A DNA stretch of 63,490 nt, from NCBI GenBank assembly GCA_015654835.1, contig JAATGG010000266.1, positions 1-63,490 of the forward strand, read 5' to 3'. Of this stretch, positions 8,879 through 15,806 are shown piece by piece (position 1 is the first letter of the stretch; each line of letters opens with the position of its first letter). Position numbers and translations under genes: made by a program. The notes beneath the pieces are model-generated. The model ran no database searches, was not told where the DNA came from, and saw only the letters and a program-made list of their open reading frames with translations. This DNA comes from Terriglobales bacterium. GTDB taxonomy: Bacteria; Acidobacteriota; Terriglobia; Terriglobales; Acidobacteriaceae.

Positions 8879-9493
8879 GTGGGCTCAGGGGAAGCGGGTT
8901 TGGTCGAAAAAAGCACGTTGCCGCGTATTGGCGTATTGGCAATCCAAGGGGATTATGCCGCTCATGCGGAGGCTCTGGCCGAGGCCGGAGCCGAGCCTGT
9001 CGAGGTCCGCAAGCCGGAAGAACTGGCCGGCCTCGACGGCTTGATTCTGCCCGGCGGCGAATCGACCACGATGCTCAAGTTCCTTGAAAAGCAGGGGTTC
9101 TTCAAGCTTCTTGAGGAATTTTGCAGCCACAAGCCGGTGTTTGGCACCTGCGCGGGAGCGATCCTGCTGGCACGCGAGGTTCGCCATCCGGCGCAACGCA
9201 GCCTGGGCGCGCTCGATGCCGTGGTGGAGCGCAATGCCTATGGCCGCCAGATCGACTCGACCATCCTCACCGAGCCTACTCAACTTGAGGGCGGTCCGTT
9301 GGAGATGGTCTTCATCCGCGCCCCACGTATTGTGGAAGCCGGCCCTCATGTACAGGTCCTTGCCCAGCGTGATGGTGCTCCCGTGCTGGTTAAACAGGGG
9401 ACGCTGATGGCGGCCACGTTCCATCCCGAGCTCTCGGCTGACCGGCGCGTTCACAAACTGTTTGTGGAAACGGTGAAGTGCGCCCTCTCATAG
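8879..9493 (+). CDS. pdxT: pyridoxal 5'-phosphate synthase, glutaminase subunit PdxT
   Basis: Class I glutaminase that feeds ammonia to PdxS. The core begins RIGVLAIQGDYAAHAEAL. The oxyanion region is LILPGGEST, the nucleophile is Cys91 in FGTCAGAILLA, and the His/Glu pair is His182 and Glu184 in ATFHPELS, so the triad is intact. The frame is open from a GTG directly after the pdxS stop. A TTG at 8900 with GGGGAAG upstream is an alternative start that removes seven residues of weak sequence, so the true N-terminus is uncertain. About 204 residues, normal length. Confidence 0.95.
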   Translation: MGSGEAGLVEKSTLPRIGVLAIQGDYAAHAEALAEAGAEPVEVRKPEELAGLDGLILPGGESTTMLKFLEKQGFFKLLEEFCSHKPVFGTCAGAILLAREVRHPAQRSLGALDAVVERNAYGRQIDSTILTEPTQLEGGPLEMVFIRAPRIVEAGPHVQVLAQRDGAPVLVKQGTLMAATFHPELSADRRVHKLFVETVKCALS

Positions 9494-9633
9494 CAGAGTC
9501 GCAAACATTAGAAACCGCCAACAATAATTATGGGACACCTCCTGCTCCGCTTTTCGGCCAAAAGAACCATCCTCCTAAAAACTCAATGCGTCCAAGCGGA
9601 AGGTAGAGTAATCTCATTTTCACAGAGGCCTGA

Positions 9634-10395
9634 ATGCCCGCTACCTTTACGCGCTCCCCTGCGGAAACGGAACGGCGAGAACCGGGAATCGGCGGCAAGC
9701 CCCCTGTGTCCCGGCGTCCCACCGGTGGCGGGGGCAACGGCGACGACGACTGGAGGAATCATCGCCGCGGCCCGCGCGAGCGCCTGCAGCGTATACGAAC
9801 CTTCGTTTTGTTCGGCTTGGCCGGCGACATGATGTTCTTTGCCGTCCTGGTCATACTCTTCTTCGCCCGTCAGGCCGGCATGCACATGAATCCGCGCACC
9901 AGTGAGCCGGTTGGCGACTGGCACCCTGTTCTGTTGCCGCCCATTCTCTACCTGAATACTGCCGTCTTGCTGCTGAGCAGCCTGACCATGGAAATCGCAC
10001 GGAGCAATATCTTCCGTGAAATCGATGTACTGGAGGAATGGCTGGGGCTGGGACGCCCCGCCTTGCGCCGTACCTTGCCGTGGGTCGCCGCGACGTTGTT
10101 TCTGGGGGTGCTGTTCCTCGGCGGACAGTGGATGGCATGGCGGCAACTGTCCGCAGAGGGATTTGCGTTCGATCGGTGGTCTACGCCCGCAAGCTATTTC
10201 TTTTATGTCATTACCGGCTTACATGCCGCGCACCTGATGCTCGGCGTCGCCGCACTGACGGCCTGTCTGACCGGGCTGCAATGGCTCAAACGGGTCGAGT
10301 CACGCCAGATCGTCATCGACGCCACAGCGTGGTACTGGCACGCCATGGGGCTGGCTTGGATGGTCTTGTTTGCTGTGCTGGCGGTGGGTCAATAA
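9634..10395 (+). CDS. orphan cytochrome c oxidase subunit III family protein
   Basis: Haem-copper oxidase subunit III, five-helix type. After a Gly/Arg-rich cytoplasmic N-terminus of about 50 residues come hydrophobic segments at about 55-80, 100-120, 145-163, 185-212 and 230-252. Family signatures are YFFYVITGLHAAHLMLGV and ATAWYWHAMGLAWMVLF near the C-terminus. No subunit I, II or IV gene lies nearby: upstream is pdxT and downstream an uncharacterised ORF. It could serve an oxidase encoded elsewhere, or a nitric oxide reductase, where subunit-III-like NorE proteins are known. Oxidase membership is inferred. Confidence 0.85.
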   Translation: MPATFTRSPAETERREPGIGGKPPVSRRPTGGGGNGDDDWRNHRRGPRERLQRIRTFVLFGLAGDMMFFAVLVILFFARQAGMHMNPRTSEPVGDWHPVLLPPILYLNTAVLLLSSLTMEIARSNIFREIDVLEEWLGLGRPALRRTLPWVAATLFLGVLFLGGQWMAWRQLSAEGFAFDRWSTPASYFFYVITGLHAAHLMLGVAALTACLTGLQWLKRVESRQIVIDATAWYWHAMGLAWMVLFAVLAVGQ

Positions 10396-10449
10396 ATCTG
10401 GCGGGAAATTCCTGGGAATACACTTCCGGCGCCACGCGCGATGGATCTC

Positions 10450-10749
10450 TCAGGCCGATCGTTTCAGCCCGACTAACAGCAGGCACCGCTCTCTAAACCC
10501 GGGAACTACGGGGCACCCGAAGTAGATCTCGCGATTCTTGGCCATCAACAGCTTCAGCGCCAGCGCGCGCCCCTCATCCGATGTGGAATCATGCGTATTG
10601 GGTATGTATTCGTCAACCAGGTACTCGATGGCGTGACCCAAAATTTCCAGGGCGTGGCCGGCCTCGGGACTGATCCGCCGACGCCGGTCCGAATGCCCCC
10701 CGCAGGCGAAAACAGCCTCCGGAGATCGTGTTGCTGCTGAGCTTGCCAT
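10450..10749 (-). CDS. small conserved-looking protein of unknown function
   Basis: A 99-residue ORF with ATG at 10747-10749 and GAGG about nine bases upstream. I do not recognise a named domain. The N-terminal 25 residues are Ser/Arg-rich; the rest looks like a compact helical protein, with ISPEAGHALEILGHAIEYL, an acidic loop, ALALKLLMAKNREIYFG, and two cysteines flanking PVVPGFRER. Composition and amphipathic helices look like a real gene, and it lies in a gap that otherwise has no minus-strand candidate. Function unknown. Confidence 0.5.
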   Translation of the reverse strand: MASSAATRSPEAVFACGGHSDRRRRISPEAGHALEILGHAIEYLVDEYIPNTHDSTSDEGRALALKLLMAKNREIYFGCPVVPGFRERCLLLVGLKRSA

Positions 10750-10926
10750 TCCAGTGAGCCTCGTCCCCCTTTCTCTTCGCCGGCCATCTCATGCCGTGAG
10801 ATGGCGGACGTGCCGGATTCCACAGCGGAACAGAGAATGATCGCGTTGAATTTCGCAAATGGAAGTGATGGCGCGCACTGCCTGCTCTTGCAGGCCGCGG
10901 ATATACCGGTTTGTGAGGCAGAAACC

Positions 10927-11130
10927 ATGAAATCAACTCCTCGAACTCCCGGTACGTTTCGGAAGCACGTTCAAATTGCGGTTGCGCACACCGCCAGCCA
11001 CACCGACATGCAGGCTGGCGCCGCCATTCCCGGCGTGATTCCTGTGCCCCAGTCAGTGTGCCCTCATGGCAATCACTACTGCCTCGCCTGCGAAGACTGC
11101 GGACGTCTCGATCCGAGAAACCGCGACTGA
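10927..11130 (+). CDS. possible small cysteine-containing protein
   Basis: A 67-residue ORF starting ATG at 10927 with GAGG eight bases upstream. It is basic at the N-terminus and ends with CPHGNHYCLACEDCG, where four cysteines and two histidines could bind a metal. No family recognised. A longer frame from 10801 exists but its N-terminal part looks random. Support is the ribosome-binding site and the Cys cluster only; it may be a chance ORF. The following 267 bp up to nuoA show nothing else. Confidence 0.35.
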   Translation: MKSTPRTPGTFRKHVQIAVAHTASHTDMQAGAAIPGVIPVPQSVCPHGNHYCLACEDCGRLDPRNRD

Positions 11131-11397
11131 GCAGAAGGCTCCTGCTTCGGAGCTTCTCACGCGCAATGAAATAATCTACTTGCGGTGGGGTGCTCAAGAA
11201 CGGAGCGGATTTTCTTTTGCCCTGTCTCTTGAAGGGCTTGGCCTCGCCTCCTGAACTCGCGGGTGGACTCCTTCCGACGCCTTGACGGGACGAGCCTGAA
11301 AACCTAATCTCAAACCAGAGGCCTGCCGCACCGGAGAGAGATGCGTTCGTCCGGTATGGCCGGCACAATTTTCTTTGGACTTTTCAGACAGGCAGCC

Positions 11398-11799
11398 ATG
11401 ATTCCCTACCACTGGCAATATCTTCCGCTGTTGATGCAAATCCTTGTGGCCTTCGGTATGGGCGCGGGAATGGTCACGGCCTCCTGGTTTATCGGGCGCC
11501 ATCGCAACTCGGTCGTCAAGCTGGCCGCGTACGAGTGCGGCATCGAGGCCGTAGGCGACGCGCGCGGACGCTTCAGCGTGCGCTTTTACATGGTCGCCAT
11601 GCTGTTCATCCTCTTCGACGTGGAAGCGGTCTTCATGATGCCCTGGGCAGTGATCTATCAGCAACTTCCCAAACTTACCGGCTCGCGGCTGTTCGGCTTT
11701 TGGGAAATCCTGGTATATCTGGGATTCGTGGCCGTCGGCCTCTACTACATCGTGCGCAAGGGCATCCTGAACTGGAGCCTGGATAAGGCGGATCTTTAG
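11398..11799 (+). CDS. nuoA: NADH-quinone oxidoreductase subunit A
   Basis: Small membrane subunit of complex I. It has three hydrophobic segments and the NuoA signatures KLAAYECGIEAVGDARGRF, MLFILFDVEAVFMMPW and a final helix near FVAVGLYYIVRKG. The ATG at 11398 (MIPYHWQYLPLL) gives the usual short N-terminus; an in-frame ATG at 11341 with GGAGAG upstream would add 19 residues. It heads the nuo operon. The next gene, one base after the stop, is nuoC; the nuoB expected here is absent. Confidence 0.93.
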   Translation: MIPYHWQYLPLLMQILVAFGMGAGMVTASWFIGRHRNSVVKLAAYECGIEAVGDARGRFSVRFYMVAMLFILFDVEAVFMMPWAVIYQQLPKLTGSRLFGFWEILVYLGFVAVGLYYIVRKGILNWSLDKADL

Positions 11800-11800
11800 C

Positions 11801-12310
11801 ATGGCGGCTGAAGCAACCAAGAACGCACTGTTGGATAAGGCGGCCGTCCTCGCAGGACTTCCGGAACACCCAGCCGTCAAGGCAATTCTGGCCTGGAACG
11901 CGGACGCGCTGACAGACGCAAAATTCGATCGTGGTGAAATGACGCTGACCATCGCGCCGGATCAGATTCGCGCCGCTGCCGCGACGGTGCAGGCAGCCGG
12001 CTATAACTTCTTTGAAGATTTGACGGCTGTCGACTGGTATCCGTCATCGCCGCGCTTTCAGTTGAGCTACCACATTCTTTCGCACACCTACAAAGAGCGC
12101 CTTCGCTTGCGTGTCCTGTTGGAAGAGGCCGACCCGGCAGTGGAGTCGATCACGCCCCTGTGGCCCTCGGCGGACTACTACGAGCGGGAAGTTTTCGACC
12201 TGTTCGGCGTACGCTTCGAAGGGCACCCCAATCTGCGGCGCATCATGATGCCGGACGACTGGGAAGGGCATCCCTTACGCAAGGACTATCCCGTGGAGGG
12301 CTATCGTTAA
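11801..12310 (+). CDS. nuoC: NADH-quinone oxidoreductase subunit C
   Basis: Peripheral-arm subunit (30-kDa type) that packs against NuoD and NuoB. The 169-residue protein ends with the family signature ITPLWPSADYYEREVFDLFG, VRFEGHPNLRRIMMPDDW and HPLRKDYPVEG. The N-terminal LTIAPDQIRAAAATVQAAGYNFFEDLTAVDW is also typical, quoted here only by position (about residues 50-78). It directly follows nuoA with no room for nuoB. It is a stand-alone NuoC, not a NuoCD fusion. Confidence 0.94.
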   Translation: MAAEATKNALLDKAAVLAGLPEHPAVKAILAWNADALTDAKFDRGEMTLTIAPDQIRAAAATVQAAGYNFFEDLTAVDWYPSSPRFQLSYHILSHTYKERLRLRVLLEEADPAVESITPLWPSADYYEREVFDLFGVRFEGHPNLRRIMMPDDWEGHPLRKDYPVEGYR

Positions 12311-12425
12311 TGCATTTCTCCTTCGTGCCTCCATCGAAACCACGGCCGTCACGTGGCGATTTCTTTGAGAACTCGTCACCCTCTTATCAGTTTGCAAGGG
12401 CGATATCGGAAGGAGAAATGCTGTA

Positions 12426-13646
12426 ATGACTGAGTTGTCCGGAACGCCCATTCTCGAAGCCCCTGTTGCGCAAGGCTCCAGCGACCAGCACATGGTTCTC
12501 AACATGGGGCCGCAGCATCCCTCCACCCACGGCGTTCTGCGCCTGGTGCTGGAAATCGACGGCGAAATCGTCGTCCGACTCTACCCTGAAATCGGCTATC
12601 TGCATACCGGCATCGAGAAGACCTGCGAGGCCAAATTTTATCAACAGGTGGTGCCGCTCACTGATCGCATCGATTACCTCAGCCCCATGGCCAACAATCT
12701 TTGTTATTGTCTGGCCGTCGAAAAACTGCTGCAGCTTGAAATTCCAGAGAAGGCGCAGTGGATTCGCGTGCTGCTGGCTGAGCTGACCCGCCTGAATTCG
12801 CATCTGGTCTGGCTGGGCACGCACGCCATGGATATTGGTGCACTGACCGTCTTTCTTTACACCTTCCGCGAGCGCGAAGAGATCCTCCGAATCTTCGAGT
12901 ACGTAGCCGGCCAGCGCATGATGACCAGCTACTTCCGTATCGGTGGCCTCTCGATGGAGCCACCGCTCGATTTCTTCAATCGCGTGCAGGGATTCATTCG
13001 CACGTTCCCTGAAAAGATCGACGAGTATTCAAACCTGCTGACCGGCAATCCGATCTTCGTAAACCGGCTCAAGGGAGTCGGTTATATTTCCGCCGAAGAT
13101 GCCATCGCACTCGGCGTGACCGGACCGCCGCTGCGTGCCTCAGGCGTCGATTTCGATCTGCGCCGCGACATGCCCTACTCCGGCTACGAGAAGTTTCAGT
13201 TCAAGGTTCCCGTTTCGACGGATGGCGATACCTGGGCTCGTTACGTGCTTCGTCTCGAAGAGATGCGCGAAAGCGTCAAGATCATTCAGCAGGCGCTCGA
13301 CGGAATGCCGGAAGGTCCCGTGAAAGCGGATGCGCCCAAGATTGTGCTGCCCGACCGCGAAAAGATGAAGACGCAGATGGAAGCATTGATTCATCACTTC
13401 AAGATTGTCACCGAAGGTTTCGCGGTGCCGGCGGGCGAAGTCTATCAGGGCATTGAGAGCCCCCGTGGCCAGATGGGCTACTATGTGGTTTCAGACGGTA
13501 CGGCCAAGCCATATCGCGTGCACATGCGCAACCCATCGTTCGCTACGTTGCAGGCGCTTGAAACCATGTGCAAAGGCCGCATGTTGGCCGACGTGGTTGC
13601 GGTCATCGGCTCCATCGACATCGTGCTCGGGGAGATCGACCGCTAG
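12426..13646 (+). CDS. nuoD: NADH-quinone oxidoreductase subunit D
   Basis: The 49-kDa subunit that forms part of the quinone site. Features: NMGPQHPSTHGVLRLVLE near residue 20 with the quinone-site His, GYLHTGIEKTCE, DRIDYLSPM, and the C-terminal ESPRGQMGYYVVSDG and IGSIDIVLGEIDR. Length 406 is normal. AGGAG lies upstream of the ATG at 12426. It is separated from nuoC by a 115-bp stretch without a gene. The quinone-site partner NuoB is not encoded in this operon. Confidence 0.97.
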   Translation: MTELSGTPILEAPVAQGSSDQHMVLNMGPQHPSTHGVLRLVLEIDGEIVVRLYPEIGYLHTGIEKTCEAKFYQQVVPLTDRIDYLSPMANNLCYCLAVEKLLQLEIPEKAQWIRVLLAELTRLNSHLVWLGTHAMDIGALTVFLYTFREREEILRIFEYVAGQRMMTSYFRIGGLSMEPPLDFFNRVQGFIRTFPEKIDEYSNLLTGNPIFVNRLKGVGYISAEDAIALGVTGPPLRASGVDFDLRRDMPYSGYEKFQFKVPVSTDGDTWARYVLRLEEMRESVKIIQQALDGMPEGPVKADAPKIVLPDREKMKTQMEALIHHFKIVTEGFAVPAGEVYQGIESPRGQMGYYVVSDGTAKPYRVHMRNPSFATLQALETMCKGRMLADVVAVIGSIDIVLGEIDR

Positions 13647-13651
13647 TGCCC

Positions 13652-13969
13652 ATGACGGCGCAGTTATACGTCGAATTATGGGTATCGCTCGCTTCCCTGC
13701 TCCGCAGCTACACTGCGGCCCATGGATTGAACGGCAATCGGCAGGCGACGGTCGAGTTGGGCGAAGAACGAATTACGGTGCGTCACGGAGACAGTTGGCT
13801 CGACCTTGAACGGCAAGGCACGGCTGTAACCTGGAAGCGCGAAGATGGAAGGACTGGGACATTGGAGTTGACTGAAGATGGCCGATTCCGCGGAACAGGG
13901 CCGAACCAGGCAGGCGAGGAAGAGATGGATATAGCCGCAGAAGCGTGGGCACGGGAGTTAATGCTATGA
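13652..13969 (+). CDS. unknown small protein between nuoD and nuoE
   Basis: A 105-residue ORF. It begins six bases after the nuoD stop (ATG at 13652; an in-frame GTG at 13646 overlaps that stop) and its TGA overlaps the nuoE ATG (ATGA), so it is translationally embedded in the operon. An N-terminal amphipathic helix (LYVELWVSLASLLRSY) is followed by what looks like a small beta-sheet domain with alternating charged strands: RITVRHGDSWLDLER, TAVTWKRED and TLELTEDGRF. It ends in an acidic helix. No cysteines and no membrane segment. I do not recognise the family. It could be a complex I assembly or accessory factor, which is inferred from position alone. Confidence 0.7.
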   Translation: MTAQLYVELWVSLASLLRSYTAAHGLNGNRQATVELGEERITVRHGDSWLDLERQGTAVTWKREDGRTGTLELTEDGRFRGTGPNQAGEEEMDIAAEAWARELML

Positions 13970-14487
13970 GTCTTGAAACCATGACCATCTTTTCGCCGCA
14001 ATTGGCAGCTCGCCTTGACGCGCTGGTCGCGAAGTATCCGGTCAAGCGGTCGGCGCTGATTCCCATGCTGCTTTATGCGCAGGATGAAATCGGCTATCTG
14101 TCCGACACGGTGATTGCCGAGGTTGCCGAGCGCATCGGCATCAGCGAACTCGATGTGCGCAACGTGGCTACTTACTACTCCATGCTGCGCTTCAAGCCCG
14201 CCGGCAAATACAACGTGCAGGTATGCACCAACATCAGTTGCATGTTGCGCGGTGCGTATGATGTCTACGAGCGCTTTCAGGAAGAACTAGGCGTTGGGCA
14301 CAAGGGTGTTACACCCGACGGCTTCTTCTCGCTCGAAGAAGTGGAGTGCATTGGGGCCTGCTGCTGGGCGCCGGCTATCCAGGTAAACTATGACTTCCAC
14401 GACGAACTGACGCCGGGTCATGTGCCCGGCATTTTGGCTCAGTACCGCAGCAAGGCTGACAACGAAGGTAAGGTTCCCCATGCCTAG
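13966..14487 (+). CDS. nuoE: NADH-quinone oxidoreductase subunit E
   Basis: The 24-kDa thioredoxin-like subunit that holds the [2Fe-2S] cluster N1a. The four ligands are visible as CTNISC and CIGACC. Upstream is the helical domain with RSALIPMLLYAQDEIGYLS and VATYYSMLRF. The ATG at 13966 overlaps the preceding ORF's stop; an upstream in-frame GTG at 13945 is less likely. The C-terminus overlaps the start of nuoF by eight bases. Confidence 0.96.
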   Translation: MSLETMTIFSPQLAARLDALVAKYPVKRSALIPMLLYAQDEIGYLSDTVIAEVAERIGISELDVRNVATYYSMLRFKPAGKYNVQVCTNISCMLRGAYDVYERFQEELGVGHKGVTPDGFFSLEEVECIGACCWAPAIQVNYDFHDELTPGHVPGILAQYRSKADNEGKVPHA

Positions 14488-15790
14488 GCTGGTTTCTCAT
14501 CCCGATGAAGTAAAGATCGTGACCCGGCGCTTCGGCCAGGGCGCGGCCAACATCGATAAGTACATCGAACTGGGCGGTTACGAGTCCGCAAAAAAATGTC
14601 TCGCGCAGGGGCCTGAATGGATTATCAGCGAGATGAAGGCCTCGAATCTGCGCGGACGCGGCGGCGCGGGATTTCCGACCGGTCTCAAGTGGTCGTTTGT
14701 GCCCAAGCAATCGGCCAAGCCCAAGTATGTTTTGGTCAACGGTGACGAGAGCGAACCGGGCACCTGCAAAGACCATCTGATCTTCCTGCACGATCCGCAC
14801 GCAATCATCGAAGGCACCATGATTGCCGGTCTGGCTATTGGCGCAAAGATCGGCTTCATCTACCTGCGCGGCGAGTACCGCTATCTCATCGAGATCATGG
14901 AGAAGGCGGTCGCCGATGCCTACGCCAAGGGCATCCTGGGCAAAAACATTTTCGGCTCGGATACGGAATTTCAGATCATCACGCAGTCGGGTGCGGGCGC
15001 CTACGAAGTCGGTGAAGAGTCGGCCCTGATGGAGTCGCTCGAAGGCAAGCGCGGTGTGCCGCGCATCAAGCCGCCGTTCCCCGCGGTTGTCGGCCTCTAC
15101 GGCGGTCCCACGGTCATCAACAATGCCGAGACCATCGCCACTGTGCCGCATGTGATCGAGATGGGCGGAGCGGCCTATGCTGCCGTCGGCTCCGAGCGCA
15201 ACGGCGGTACGCGTTTGTTCGGTCTCAGCGGGCACGTGGAGCGCCCCGGCGTCTACGAATTGCCGATGGGCTACAACCTCAAGAAGATGATCTACGAAGT
15301 GGGCGGCGGTGTACGCGGTGGCCGCAAGCTGAAGGCCGTGGTGCCTGGCGGTTCTTCGACGCCGGTGCTGTTGCCGGAAGAGATCGAAAACCTGGGCATG
15401 GATTTCGATCAGGTTGGCAAGGCCGGCTCGATGCTAGGTTCGGGTGGTGTGGTTGTGATTGACGACCGGACATGCATTGTTGAGTTCGCTCTGCGGACCA
15501 TCAGTTTCTATCAGCACGAAAGCTGCGGATGGTGCATTCCCTGCCGCGAAGGCACCGACTGGCTCAAGAAATCGCTGACGCGTTTTCACGCCGGGTTCGG
15601 TGTCGAGAAAGACATCGACAACATCCAATATCTGGCCGAGAACATGATGGGCCGCACCTTCTGCCCGTTGGGCGATGCGGCCGCTATGCCTACCCTCGGC
15701 TTCGTGAAAAAGTTCCGTAAAGAATTTGAAGATCACCTGAACGGCAAGCCCTGTCCGTTCGCCAAACATGTTGAACTGGCCGTAGTGTAA
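14480..15790 (+). CDS. nuoF: NADH-quinone oxidoreductase subunit F
   Basis: The 51-kDa subunit: oxidises NADH with FMN and passes electrons to a [4Fe-4S] cluster. Motifs in order: LRGRGGAGFPTGLKW (NADH), VNGDESEPGTCKD (FMN), YLRGEYRY, GAGAYEVGEESALMES and the cluster ligands CGWCIPCREGT with a final Cys in FCPLGDAA. About 436 residues. The ATG at 14480 is preceded by AAGG and sits inside the nuoE 3' end. With nuoE and nuoG it forms a full NADH-input module, so this complex should use NADH. Confidence 0.97.
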   Translation: MPRLVSHPDEVKIVTRRFGQGAANIDKYIELGGYESAKKCLAQGPEWIISEMKASNLRGRGGAGFPTGLKWSFVPKQSAKPKYVLVNGDESEPGTCKDHLIFLHDPHAIIEGTMIAGLAIGAKIGFIYLRGEYRYLIEIMEKAVADAYAKGILGKNIFGSDTEFQIITQSGAGAYEVGEESALMESLEGKRGVPRIKPPFPAVVGLYGGPTVINNAETIATVPHVIEMGGAAYAAVGSERNGGTRLFGLSGHVERPGVYELPMGYNLKKMIYEVGGGVRGGRKLKAVVPGGSSTPVLLPEEIENLGMDFDQVGKAGSMLGSGGVVVIDDRTCIVEFALRTISFYQHESCGWCIPCREGTDWLKKSLTRFHAGFGVEKDIDNIQYLAENMMGRTFCPLGDAAAMPTLGFVKKFRKEFEDHLNGKPCPFAKHVELAVV

Positions 15791-15806
15791 GGGGCGCTGG
15801 AGACGA

